This document shows, piece after piece, positions 43,557 to 52,697 of a DNA stretch of 64,000 nucleotides (positions within the stretch are counted from its first letter, which is position 1; every line of letters begins with the position of its first letter). The translations under genes were made by a program, and so were the position numbers. A model generated the notes under the pieces. It worked only from the letters and a program-made list of their open reading frames with translations. It did not search any database and had not been told where the DNA came from. This DNA is from Ancylobacter novellus (GTDB lineage: Bacteria > Pseudomonadota > Alphaproteobacteria > Rhizobiales > Xanthobacteraceae). The DNA is taken from the NCBI GenBank assembly GCA_003241485.1, contig QFQD01000005.1, positions 9,864 to 73,863 of the forward strand, written 5' to 3'.

Positions 43557-43700
43557 GGCCGAAGAGTCTTGCGCTGGATCCCGGCTCGGCGCCGCGCTGC
43601 GCGCGGCTTGTCCGGGAAACGAAGAGCTTACCTCGTTCCCCGGACCAGCGACGGCGAAGCCGGAGCGCAGAGCCGGGGCCCAGCGCAAGACTCTTCGGCC
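43557..43700. repeat. Large nested palindromic repeat in the SorC-smoE gap
   Basis: Outer arms of 31 bases (43557-43587 and 43670-43700) are inverted with two adjacent mismatches, starting GGCCGAAGAGTCTTGCGCTGG. An inner pair GTCCGGGAAACGA (43610-43622) and TCGTTCCCCGGAC (43633-43645) matches in 12 of 13 positions. The whole 144 bp can fold into a cruciform or a long RNA hairpin. The CCCGGCTC core recurs in the repeat at 11269-11357, so this is probably a dispersed element. It follows the regulator gene directly and may serve as its terminator. Confidence 0.75.
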
Positions 43701-43903
43701 AAATCTCCTCGCCCTACTGCGCCTGCGAAGGCCGGCGTAAACCCTAGCCGCGCTCGCTTCTCATCGTCCCTCCCGCCCTTCGTTGCGCCCACGAAGCCCA
43801 TCCTCTCGCATCCGCAGCATGATCGGGGGATTGACCCTGCGTCGTAGCGAGTGAATATTTGCCCATAAGGCGATGAATTGCTCAAATCGCCAGGGAGGAA
43901 GCC
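43701..43903. promoter_or_regulatory. Promoter/operator region of the polyol operon
   Basis: The remaining part of the 369-bp gap between the regulator and smoE. Close to the start codon, GGCGAT (43869-43874) and ATCGCC (43886-43891) form an inverted repeat with 11 bp between, and ATTTG/CAAAT half-sites flank it, a plausible SorC operator. AGGGAGGA just before the ATG at 43904 is the ribosome-binding site. Confidence 0.45.
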
Positions 43904-45223
43904 ATGACTGTGACACTCCGCGCCCTTCTGGGTGCGTCGATGCTCGTTGCCGCGGCCGGTGCCGCCTCGGCGCAAACCACCATCACCGTCGCCACCGTGA
44001 ACAACGGCGACATGATCCGCATGCAGCGCCTCATGCCGGACTTCAACGCCAAGCATCCCGACATCAAGGTCAACTGGGTGACGCTGGAAGAGAACGTGCT
44101 GCGCCAGCGCGTGACCACCGACATCGCCTCCAAAGGCGGCCAGTATGACGTGCTGACCATCGGCAATTACGAAGTGCCGATCTGGGCCAAGCAGAACTGG
44201 CTGCTGCCGCTCGACAATCTCGGCGCCGCCTATGACCAGGCCGACCTGCTGCCGCCGGTTGCCGCCGCGCTCACCGTGGATGGCAAGCTCTATGCGGCGC
44301 CGTTTTACGCCGAAAGCTCCATGCTGATGTACCGCACCGACCTTCTGGAAAAGGCCGGGCTCAAGATGCCGGAAAATCCCGATTGGGACTTCATCGCCCA
44401 GGCGGCGGAGAAGATGACCGACAAGGGCACCGGCATTTACGGCATCTGCCTGCGCGGCAAGGCCGGCTGGGGTGAGAACATGGCGTTCCTCACCTCGATG
44501 AACAATTCCATGGGCGGCGCCTGGTTCGACATGCAGTGGAAGCCGCAATTCGACCAGCCCGAGTGGAAGAAGACGCTCGACACCTATCTGAAGTTGATGA
44601 CGAAGTACGGTCCGCCCGGTTCCTCGTCCAACGGCTTCAACGAGAACCTCGCTCTGTTCCAGACCGGCAAATGCGGCATGTGGATCGACGCCACCGTCGC
44701 CGCCTCCTTCATTTCCGATCCGAAGGAATCGAAGGTCGCCGACAAGGTCGGCTTCGCGCCGGCCCCGACCCGCGCGGGCGGCACCAACCACGGCAACTGG
44801 CTGTGGTCCTGGAACCTCGCCATTCCCGCCTCCTCCGCCAAGGCGGATGCGGCGAAGACCTTCGTCGCCTGGGCGACCTCGCCGGACTACACAAAGCTGG
44901 TTGCGGAGAAGGAAGGCATCGCCAATGTGCCGCCGGGCACGCGCACCTCGCTCTACAAGAACGAGGCCTATCTGAAGGCGGCGCCCTTCGCGCCGATGAC
45001 GCTGAAGGCCATCGAGGCGGCGAACACCCAGAAGCCCTCGGAGAAGCAGGTGCCCTATACGGGCGGCCAGTTCGTCGCGATTCCGGAATTCCAGGCGATC
45101 GGTACGGCGGTGGGCCAGCAGTTCTCCGCCGCTCTCGCCGGCAAGTCGAGTGCGGATCAGGCGCTGGCGGCGGCGCAGGCGCTGACCGCGCGTGAGATGA
45201 CCCGCGCCGGCTATCCCAAGTAA
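43904..45223 (+). CDS. smoE: Sorbitol/mannitol ABC transporter substrate-binding protein
   Basis: A 439-residue family 1 binding protein with a signal peptide (MTVTLRALLGASMLVAAAGAASAQ, cleaved after about residue 24). Motifs such as GGQYDVLTIGNYEVPIWAKQNWLLPLDNL, LYAAPFYAESSMLMYRTDLLEKAGL, GICLRGKAGWGENMAFLTSM and GWLWSWNLAIP-like NHGNWLWSWNLAIPASS are those of SmoE-type polyol-binding proteins. Followed by two permeases, an ATPase, mannitol dehydrogenase and a fructokinase, the ligand is most likely mannitol, sorbitol or arabitol. Confidence 0.92.
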   Translation: MTVTLRALLGASMLVAAAGAASAQTTITVATVNNGDMIRMQRLMPDFNAKHPDIKVNWVTLEENVLRQRVTTDIASKGGQYDVLTIGNYEVPIWAKQNWLLPLDNLGAAYDQADLLPPVAAALTVDGKLYAAPFYAESSMLMYRTDLLEKAGLKMPENPDWDFIAQAAEKMTDKGTGIYGICLRGKAGWGENMAFLTSMNNSMGGAWFDMQWKPQFDQPEWKKTLDTYLKLMTKYGPPGSSSNGFNENLALFQTGKCGMWIDATVAASFISDPKESKVADKVGFAPAPTRAGGTNHGNWLWSWNLAIPASSAKADAAKTFVAWATSPDYTKLVAEKEGIANVPPGTRTSLYKNEAYLKAAPFAPMTLKAIEAANTQKPSEKQVPYTGGQFVAIPEFQAIGTAVGQQFSAALAGKSSADQALAAAQALTAREMTRAGYPK

Positions 45224-45270
45224 GCGCGCGCGAAACCCGCTTGCCGGCGCTTTTGGCTCCGGCGGGCGAC

Positions 45271-45336
45271 CTGCCGCGGCGCGGGAACCCCGCACCCCGC
45301 GTCGCGGCAGAATGAAACGGACGCTCCGGCGTCCGT
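45271..45336 (+). repeat. Two intercistronic hairpins between smoE and smoF
   Basis: Hairpin 1: CTGCCGCGGCGCGGG (45271-45285), a 10-base loop, CCCGCGTCGCGGCAG (45296-45310), 14 of 15 pairs. Hairpin 2: ACGGACGC (45317-45324), loop TCCG, GCGTCCGT (45329-45336), perfect, followed by CTTCCTC. They lie in the 150-bp gap after the binding-protein gene and should favour its message over the permease part. Confidence 0.7.
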
Positions 45337-45373
45337 CTTCCTCACAACCGACTTCAGCCCGGGCGAAACCATC

Positions 45374-46246
45374 ATGGCGACGCAAGCCTCCCGCATCGCA
45401 GGCCGGCTCATGCTTTCCCCGGCGGTCGTCCTGCTGCTGGCCTGGATGATCGTGCCACTGGGCATGACCATCTATTTCTCCTTCCTGCGCTTCAACCTGT
45501 TGATGCCGGGGACGGAAGAGTTCACCGGCTTCGAGAACTACACCTATTTCTTCACAGATCCGGCGTTCTGGCCGGCGCTGGTCAACACGCTGACCCTGGT
45601 GCTCGGCGTGCTCGCCGTCACGGTGATCGGCGGCATCGCGCTCGCCGTGTTGCTCGACCAGCCGATGTGGGGCACCGGCATCGTGCGCGTGCTCGTCATC
45701 GCGCCGTTCTTCGTCATGCCCAGCGTCTCGGCGCTGGTGTGGAAGAACATGCTGATGAACCCGGTGAACGGGCTGTTCGCGGCGCTCGCACGCGGCGTTG
45801 GGCTTGAACCCGTCGATTTCTTCGCCGATGCGCCGCTGGCCTCGATCACCGCCATCGTGGCCTGGCAGTGGCTGCCCTTCGCCACGCTGATCCTGTTCAC
45901 GGCGATGCAGAGCCTCGACCGCGAGCAGATGGAAGCCGCCGAGATGGACGGGGCGGGCCCGCTCTGGCGCTTCCTGCACCTCACGCTGCCGCATCTCACG
46001 CGGGCCATCACCGTGGTGGTGCTGATCCAGACCATCTTCCTGCTCTCGGTCTTCGCCGAGATCCTGGTGACCACCAATGGCGGGCCGGGCACCGCCTCCA
46101 CCACGCTGACCTTCCTCGTCTACATGCAGTCCATGCTGCAGTTCGACGTGGGTCTGGGCTCCGCCGGCGGCATCGTCGCCGTCATCCTCGCCAACATCGT
46201 CGCGATCTTCCTGATGCGGATGATCGGCAAGAACCTGGAGGGCTGA
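45374..46246 (+). CDS. smoF: Sorbitol/mannitol ABC transporter permease
   Basis: A 290-residue permease with about six transmembrane helices, starting MATQASRIAGRLMLSPAVVLLLAWMIVPLGMTIYFSFLRF. The EAA loop is QMEAAEMDGAGPLWRFLHLTLPHLTRAI. LLDQPMWGTGIVRVLVIAPFFVMPSVSALVWKN is typical of SmoF-like permeases. It follows the two hairpins after smoE, and the second permease starts 2 bp after its stop. Confidence 0.92.
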   Translation: MATQASRIAGRLMLSPAVVLLLAWMIVPLGMTIYFSFLRFNLLMPGTEEFTGFENYTYFFTDPAFWPALVNTLTLVLGVLAVTVIGGIALAVLLDQPMWGTGIVRVLVIAPFFVMPSVSALVWKNMLMNPVNGLFAALARGVGLEPVDFFADAPLASITAIVAWQWLPFATLILFTAMQSLDREQMEAAEMDGAGPLWRFLHLTLPHLTRAITVVVLIQTIFLLSVFAEILVTTNGGPGTASTTLTFLVYMQSMLQFDVGLGSAGGIVAVILANIVAIFLMRMIGKNLEG

Positions 46247-46248
46247 AG

Positions 46249-47079
46249 ATGGCGCGCGAGGCCTCGACCGGCCGCAAGGCCGTGAACACCGCCATTGGCT
46301 GGAGCGTGGCGCTGCTGATCTTCTTCCCGATCCTGTGGACCTTCCTCACCTCGTTCAAGACGGAAGGCGACGCGATCGCCCAGCATCCCGCCTTCCTGTT
46401 CTTCGACTGGACGCTGGAGAACTACCACACGGTCAATGAGCGCTCGGACTACCTCGCGCATTTCTGGAACTCGGTGGTGATCTCGGTCGGTTCGACCCTG
46501 CTCGGGCTGGTCATCGCGGTGCCGGCGGCGTGGTCCATGGCCTTCGTGCCGGGCAAGCGCACCAAGGACCTCCTGATGTGGATGCTCTCCACCAAGATGT
46601 TGCCGGCGGTGGGCGTGCTGATCCCGATCTACCTGCTGGCCCGTGACACCGGCCTGCTCGACACGCGCACCGGTCTGGTCATCGTGCTGACGCTGGTCAA
46701 CCTGCCGATCATCGTCTGGATGCTCTACACCTACTTCAAGGAAATCCCCGGCGAGATACTGGAAGCCGCGCGGATGGACGGGGCGACGCTGTCCTCGGAA
46801 ATCCTCTATGTGCTGACGCCGATGGCGGTGCCGGGCATCGCTTCCACCCTGCTGCTCAACGTCATCCTCGCCTGGAACGAGAGCTTCTGGACGCTGAACC
46901 TCACCGCCGCCAACGCGGCGCCGCTGACGGCCTTCATCGCCAGCTATTCCAGCCCCGAAGGGCTGTTCTACGCCAAGCTCTCGGCGGCCAGCACCATGGC
47001 CATCGCGCCCATCCTCATCCTTGGCTGGTTCAGCCAGAAGCAACTCGTCCGCGGCCTCACGTTCGGCGCCGTGAAATAG
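46249..47079 (+). CDS. smoG: Sorbitol/mannitol ABC transporter permease
   Basis: A 276-residue permease starting MAREASTGRKAVNTAIGWSVALLIFFPILWTFLTSFK. The EAA loop is EILEAARMDGATLSSEILYVLTPMAVPGIAST, and the C terminus FSQKQLVRGLTFGAVK is the usual MalG-like end. A GGAGGG ribosome-binding site inside the smoF stop region supports the ATG at 46249. It pairs with smoF. Confidence 0.92.
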   Translation: MAREASTGRKAVNTAIGWSVALLIFFPILWTFLTSFKTEGDAIAQHPAFLFFDWTLENYHTVNERSDYLAHFWNSVVISVGSTLLGLVIAVPAAWSMAFVPGKRTKDLLMWMLSTKMLPAVGVLIPIYLLARDTGLLDTRTGLVIVLTLVNLPIIVWMLYTYFKEIPGEILEAARMDGATLSSEILYVLTPMAVPGIASTLLLNVILAWNESFWTLNLTAANAAPLTAFIASYSSPEGLFYAKLSAASTMAIAPILILGWFSQKQLVRGLTFGAVK

Positions 47080-47089
47080 GGAGACAGCC

Positions 47090-48088
<999 letters not shown>

Positions 48089-48145
48089 TTTTCCCCGCCG
48101 CCGGCCCGTCCGACATCCGCGCCCGGGCGGCGGCAACCGAATGGC

Positions 48146-49591
48146 ATGAACGACATGACACTGCCCGCCGTCTCGCTCCCCGCCTATGACCGCGCCTCGC
48201 TGAGGCCGGGCATTGTCCATATCGGGCTGGGCAATTTTCACCGCGCGCATCAGGCGGTCTATCTCGACGACCTGTTCGCGCGGGGGGAGGGCCATGACTG
48301 GGCGATCATCGGCGCCGGCGTGCGCGCCACCGATGCCCGCATGCGCGAGGCGCTGTTGGCGCAGGACTGCCTGTCGACCGTCATCGAACTCGACCCCAAG
48401 GGCAAGAGCGCCCGCCGCATCGGCGCGATGATCGATTTCCTGCCCGTCGAGGCCGGCAATGGCTCGCTTGTTGAGGCCATGGCGCGGCCGGAAATCCGCA
48501 TCGTCAGCCTCACCGTCACGGAGGGCGGCTATTTCATGGATCCGGCCGGCCGGCTCGACACCGGCGCGCCGGAAATCGTGGCTGACGCCGCCCATCCGGA
48601 CCGGCCGGAGACCGCGTTCGGCGCCATTCTCGCGGCGCTGAAGGCCCGCCGCGCGGCCGGCATCGCGCCCTTCACCGTGATGTCCTGCGACAACCTTCCC
48701 GGCAATGGCCATGTCACGCGGCAGGTGGTCGTCGGGCTCGCCCGTTTGTTCGACACCGAACTGGCGGAATGGGTCGAGGCCAATGTCGCCTTTCCCAATG
48801 GCATGGTCGACCGCATTACCCCCGCGACCGGCGAGCGCGAGCGTGCGTTGGCGGCGGCGTTCGGGGTCGATGATCCGGTTCCCGTCACCTGCGAGCCGTT
48901 CCGCCAATGGGTGCTGGAGGATCATTTCCCCGCCGGCCGCCCGGCGCTGGAAAAGGTCGGCGTCATCTTCACCGATCAGGTGCACGCCTATGAGGCGATG
49001 AAAATCCGCATCCTCAATGGCGGGCATGCCATCATCGCCTATCCCGGCGGGCTGATGGACATCGAGCTGGTGCATGAGGATATGGAGGAGCCGCTCGTCT
49101 CCGCCTTCCTCGACAAGGTGGAGCGCGAGGAAATCATCCCCATCGTGCCGCCGGTGCCGGATACCGATCTGAACGACTATTACGCCGTCATCCGCCAGCG
49201 CTTCTCCAACCCGGAGGTGGCGGACACGGTGCGCCGGCTCTGCCTCGACGGCTCCAACCGCCAGCCGAAATTCATCGTGCCCTCGATCCGCGACAATCGC
49301 GCCGCCGGGCGACTGCCCAAGGGGCTGGTGCTGCTTTCCGCGCTGTGGTGCCGCTACTGCGCCGGTACCACCGATAGCGGTGCCGTCATCGCCCCGAACG
49401 CCCCCAATTGGGACGAGCTGACACGGCGCGCGCAGCTGGCGCGGACCGAGCCCGCCGCATGGCTGTCCATGGGCGAGGTCTATGGCGAACTGGGCCAGGA
49501 TGACGAAGTGGCGGCCGCCTTCGCCGCCGCGCTCGACGCGGTGTGGAGCCGGGGAACGCGCGCGGTCCTCGCCGACTATCTGCACGGCTGA
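48146..49591 (+). CDS. mtlK: Mannitol 2-dehydrogenase (polyol-specific long-chain dehydrogenase)
   Basis: A 481-residue NAD-dependent long-chain polyol dehydrogenase that oxidises mannitol (or arabitol/sorbitol) to the ketose. The N-terminal nucleotide-binding region has IVHIGLGNFHRAHQAVYLDDL. The catalytic motif K-x4-N-x2-H is in MKIRILNGGHAIIAYPGG (about residues 286-303). FTVMSCDNLPGNGH and DRITPATGERE are family segments. The fructokinase gene 62 bp downstream would phosphorylate the fructose product. Confidence 0.94.
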   Translation: MNDMTLPAVSLPAYDRASLRPGIVHIGLGNFHRAHQAVYLDDLFARGEGHDWAIIGAGVRATDARMREALLAQDCLSTVIELDPKGKSARRIGAMIDFLPVEAGNGSLVEAMARPEIRIVSLTVTEGGYFMDPAGRLDTGAPEIVADAAHPDRPETAFGAILAALKARRAAGIAPFTVMSCDNLPGNGHVTRQVVVGLARLFDTELAEWVEANVAFPNGMVDRITPATGERERALAAAFGVDDPVPVTCEPFRQWVLEDHFPAGRPALEKVGVIFTDQVHAYEAMKIRILNGGHAIIAYPGGLMDIELVHEDMEEPLVSAFLDKVEREEIIPIVPPVPDTDLNDYYAVIRQRFSNPEVADTVRRLCLDGSNRQPKFIVPSIRDNRAAGRLPKGLVLLSALWCRYCAGTTDSGAVIAPNAPNWDELTRRAQLARTEPAAWLSMGEVYGELGQDDEVAAAFAAALDAVWSRGTRAVLADYLHG

Positions 49592-49653
49592 GCGCTATAC
49601 ACCACGCGGGCGGTGCGCTATTGCCGCGCCGCATCGCGCGAAGGATCGAACCC

Positions 49654-50619
49654 ATGCCCGCACCCGCCTCGACGTCGCCCGTGATCCTGTGTGCCGGCGA
49701 GGCGCTGATCGACATGGTGCCGCGCCAGACGCCGGAAGGACAGGCCTTCCTGCCGCTGCCGGGCGGCGCGGTGTTCAACACCGCCATCGCCAGCGCGCGG
49801 CTCGGAGCGCCGACCGCGTTCTGGTACGGGCTGTCGAGCGACCTGTTCGGCGACCAGCTGCGCGCCGCGCTCGTCGAGGCCGGCGTCGACACGGCACTCT
49901 GCCAGCCGTCCGACCGGCCCTCGACGCTCGCCTTCGTGACCCTGGTGGAGGGGCAGGCGCGCTATCTCTTTCTCGACGAGAACACCGCCGGCCGCATGCT
50001 CACCCCGGCGGACGTGCCGGAGGTGCCGGCTTCCGTGCAGGCGCTTTTCGTGGGCGGCATCAGCCTCGTCGGCGAGCCGGTGGGTTCGGCCATGGAGGCG
50101 CTGGCGGCGAAGGTGGCGGGCGACGGGCAGGGGAGGCTCATCATGCTCGACCCCAACATCCGCCCCGGCTTCATCCGCGACGAGGCGGCCTATCGCGCGC
50201 GCATCGATCGGCTGATCGGCCTCGCCCATGTGGTCAAGCTGTCGGATGAGGACCTGTTCTGGCTGATGGGGCAGGGCGACATCGCCGAGAAGGCCGCCGC
50301 CGTGCGGGCGCTGGGGCCGCGTCTCGTGCTAGTGACGCAGGGCGCGCGCGGGGCGCGGGCCATCGGCGCCGGGATCGACGTCGAGGTACCGGCCCCGCAG
50401 GTGACGGTGGTCGATACGGTGGGCGCGGGCGACACGTTCAACGCCGCCTTCCTCGCGGCGCTGGCGCAGCGCGAGGCGCTTTCGCCGGATGCGGTGGCGG
50501 CGCTGGGCAATGGCGAACTCACCGAGGCGCTCGCCTTCGCGACGCGGGCGGCGGCGCTTTCAGTGACGCGGGCGGGCGCCAACCCACCCTTCCGCCACGA
50601 AATGGCAGGGCCGGCCTGA
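49654..50619 (+). CDS. PfkB family carbohydrate kinase, probable fructokinase
   Basis: A 321-residue ribokinase/PfkB-family kinase. ILCAGEALIDMVPRQTPEG at the N terminus, GGAVFNTAIASARLG (PfkB signature 1), MLDPNIRPGFI, and the anion hole/catalytic base DTVGAGDTFNAAFLAAL (signature 2) are present. The start at 49654 has AAGGA upstream. Following mannitol 2-dehydrogenase, fructose to fructose-6-phosphate is the expected reaction. Its stop codon lies in the loop of a perfect hairpin (50608-50628). Confidence 0.9.
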   Translation: MPAPASTSPVILCAGEALIDMVPRQTPEGQAFLPLPGGAVFNTAIASARLGAPTAFWYGLSSDLFGDQLRAALVEAGVDTALCQPSDRPSTLAFVTLVEGQARYLFLDENTAGRMLTPADVPEVPASVQALFVGGISLVGEPVGSAMEALAAKVAGDGQGRLIMLDPNIRPGFIRDEAAYRARIDRLIGLAHVVKLSDEDLFWLMGQGDIAEKAAAVRALGPRLVLVTQGARGARAIGAGIDVEVPAPQVTVVDTVGAGDTFNAAFLAALAQREALSPDAVAALGNGELTEALAFATRAAALSVTRAGANPPFRHEMAGPA

Positions 50620-50628
50620 GGCCGGCCC
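50608..50628. terminator. Bidirectional GC-rich hairpin between convergent operons
   Basis: GGGCCGGCC (50608-50616), loop TGA (the kinase stop codon), GGCCGGCCC (50620-50628): nine perfect pairs. There is no T tract on either side, so it is either a factor-assisted terminator or a 3'-end stabiliser for both the polyol operon and the leftward binding-protein gene ending at 50649. Confidence 0.6.
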
Positions 50629-50648
50629 CTCTCGTCGGGCCGCACCAA

Positions 50649-51698
50649 TCAGCGGAACAGGTCGTTGAACTGGTCCTTGATCTTGGCGGCATTCTTCTCC
50701 AGCGCGGCATAGTCGACCGGCAGGATGGTCAATTCGGAGACCTTCGGGCTTCCGGCGGGCGGGTCGATGTCGGAGCGCGCGGAATAGCCGCCATCGGCCG
50801 GGAACACCTTCTGCGCCGCCGGGCTAATCATGAACTCGGCGAAGGCCTTGGCGGCATTCGGGTTCGGGCTGCCCTTCACCACGGCGGTGGGCGAGGGGAT
50901 CACGAAGGTGCCGTCGGCGGGATAGACGGTGACGATCTCGTGCCCGTCCTTGCGGTCCTCGGCGGCGTAGGAATCGAGGGCGCCGACGGCGATCAGCCGT
51001 TCGCCGCGCTTCAGATTGTCCGACACCTGCTGGTTGCCCTGCACCACCATGACATTGTTGTCGGCGAGCTTCTTGTAATAGTCCCAGCCCAGCTTCTGCG
51101 ACAGCGTGCCGACGACGGAAAGCTGCAGCGAGGTGAAGGACGGGTCGGTCATCACCAGCTTGCCGTCATATTTGGCGTTGGTGAGGTCGGTCCATTTGGC
51201 CCGGCGGTCGGCCGCGGGCACCTTGTCGCCGCGCATGTAAATGGTGATGAGGTTGAGCCGCTGGCCGATCCAGTTGCCGTTCGGGTCCTTCGCCTCCGCC
51301 GGGATCTTGTCGAAATCCTTCGGCTTGAAGGCGACGAACAGACCCTGTTCGGCCATGACATTGGAGGCGGCGGGGTCGGATGTCGTCAACACGTCGGCGG
51401 CGATGCGGCCGGCGGAGGCCTCCTGGTTGAAGCGGCGCAGAATGGCCGAGCCACCGGAGCGGAACAGTTCCACCTTGATGCCGGTCTGCTCCTCGAACAT
51501 CCGCGCGAGCTTGTTGGCCTGCTCGATCGGGGTCGAGGTGTACCACACCACCTTGCCCTCGCTCTTGGCCTTGGCGAGGTCGGCTTCCTGGGCTTGGGCG
51601 GTGCCGGCGAGCGCGAGCCCGCCGACCATCAGCCCGAGACCTGCGGCAACGCCGGCTACGACGCTGCGTCGCGTCGCCTTCCGTATCGTGGTCGTCAT
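50649..51698 (-). CDS. Fe(III)-type ABC transporter substrate-binding protein (AfuA/FutA-like)
   Basis: A 349-residue binding protein with a signal peptide that contains a twin arginine (KATRRSVVAGVAAGLGLMVGGLALAGTAQA). The mature start KSEGKVVWYTSTPIEQANKLARMFEEQTGIKVELFRSGGSAILRRFNQEASAGRIAADVL is that of the iron(III)/2-aminoethylphosphonate/thiamine group. No conserved double tyrosine iron site is obvious to me, and the operon holds a hydrolase and a fumarylacetoacetate-hydrolase-type enzyme, so an organic anion is a likelier ligand than iron. It is last in the leftward operon. Confidence 0.88.
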   Translation of the reverse strand: MTTTIRKATRRSVVAGVAAGLGLMVGGLALAGTAQAQEADLAKAKSEGKVVWYTSTPIEQANKLARMFEEQTGIKVELFRSGGSAILRRFNQEASAGRIAADVLTTSDPAASNVMAEQGLFVAFKPKDFDKIPAEAKDPNGNWIGQRLNLITIYMRGDKVPAADRRAKWTDLTNAKYDGKLVMTDPSFTSLQLSVVGTLSQKLGWDYYKKLADNNVMVVQGNQQVSDNLKRGERLIAVGALDSYAAEDRKDGHEIVTVYPADGTFVIPSPTAVVKGSPNPNAAKAFAEFMISPAAQKVFPADGGYSARSDIDPPAGSPKVSELTILPVDYAALEKNAAKIKDQFNDLFR

Positions 51699-51749
51699 TG
51701 AATCCTCCCGGAGTGCTTGTTTTGTTTTGGCGTCAGTCGTCCGGCCGGA

Positions 51750-52679
51750 TCAGCCGCGGTAGAGCGGCTCCGGCTGGGTGAAGAAGGCGTGCAGGATGTG
51801 CAGCACCAGCATGTAGTTCTTCTGCTGGAACGAGGCATGCGAGATGCCCGGCATCATCGCGAACTGCTTGTCGGAATTGGGCAGTCGCCTGAAGAACTCG
51901 ATCAGGTCGTCAAAGCTGGCGATGCCGTCATATTCGCCGCGCATCACGATGGTCGGCGGCGTGATCTTCGTGGGGTCGATCACCGGCAGATTGGTGCACA
52001 TGTCGATATAGGTGCCGTTCGGCATGGAATCGTCGAGCGCGAGGATGCCGTCGGCAAAGGCCTCGATCACCTTGTCTTCCGCCGTGCCGGGGTGGTCGCG
52101 GTTGAAGATCGAGTAGACGAACGCCTTGTCGATCGGGCGGCGGCCGCCGGCGGGGAAGTCCGGCAGCTTCTTGCGGCGGTTCTCCAGCGTGTGGCTGCCC
52201 TCGCCGGTCCACACGAAGGCGTCGAGCGCGAGACGCCGGACCCGCTCGGGGTGGCGCTGGGTGAAGGTGGCCGCGCGCAGTGCGCCCGAGGAGATGCCGT
52301 AAACGAGGAAGTCCTTCACGCCCGTTTCGCGCATGATGTAGTCGGTGGCGGCTTTGAGGTCGTCCGCGCCCTCGGCGATGGTCGCCTGCGTGCCCGGCCG
52401 CTTGTCGGAGCGGCCATAGCCGCGCATGTCGACGGTCCAGGTCTCGAAGCCCTTGTCGACGAAATAGTCCATCGCCGAGGACCACGGCCGGCCCGGCACC
52501 TGAAGGTCGAAGGTCGGCTGCGAGGCCATGGACGAGCCGTGCACGAACAGCACGGTGCCGGCCTTCTCCCGGCCTTCCGGTGCCTTCTGCCAGAGGAAAA
52601 GTTCGGCGTCGCCGTTCTTCGTCCAGTGCTCGCGGCCGTTCGTGGCCGGCTTCAGCGCGGTTGCGCCCTGCATGTTCAA
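51750..52679 (-). CDS. Alpha/beta hydrolase
   Basis: A 309-residue alpha/beta-hydrolase fold enzyme. The nucleophile elbow is VYGISSGALRAATF (Ser in G-x-S-x-G), the oxyanion segment is VLFVHGSSMAS, the acid is in MRGEYDGIASFDDL and the histidine in MPGISHASFQQ. The topology is that of C-C hydrolases, esterases and haloperoxidases. There is no signal peptide. It lies between the ATPase gene and the binding-protein gene of an ABC importer, so it likely works on the imported compound, perhaps before or after the FAH-type enzyme of the same operon. Confidence 0.9.
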   Translation of the reverse strand: MNMQGATALKPATNGREHWTKNGDAELFLWQKAPEGREKAGTVLFVHGSSMASQPTFDLQVPGRPWSSAMDYFVDKGFETWTVDMRGYGRSDKRPGTQATIAEGADDLKAATDYIMRETGVKDFLVYGISSGALRAATFTQRHPERVRRLALDAFVWTGEGSHTLENRRKKLPDFPAGGRRPIDKAFVYSIFNRDHPGTAEDKVIEAFADGILALDDSMPNGTYIDMCTNLPVIDPTKITPPTIVMRGEYDGIASFDDLIEFFRRLPNSDKQFAMMPGISHASFQQKNYMLVLHILHAFFTQPEPLYRG

Positions 52680-52697
52680 CTCCTTGGGTCGGTGAAT

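Noticed and set aside
43628..45994. A 788-codon minus-strand frame across smoE and smoF
   Set aside because: It is antisense to two clear transporter genes, has low-complexity Arg/His/Gly composition and no family signature.
50649..51698. Iron-uptake function of the AfuA-like binding protein
   Set aside because: The operon has hydrolases and no iron-related gene, and I could not see a clear tyrosine iron site, so I did not name it as iron transport.
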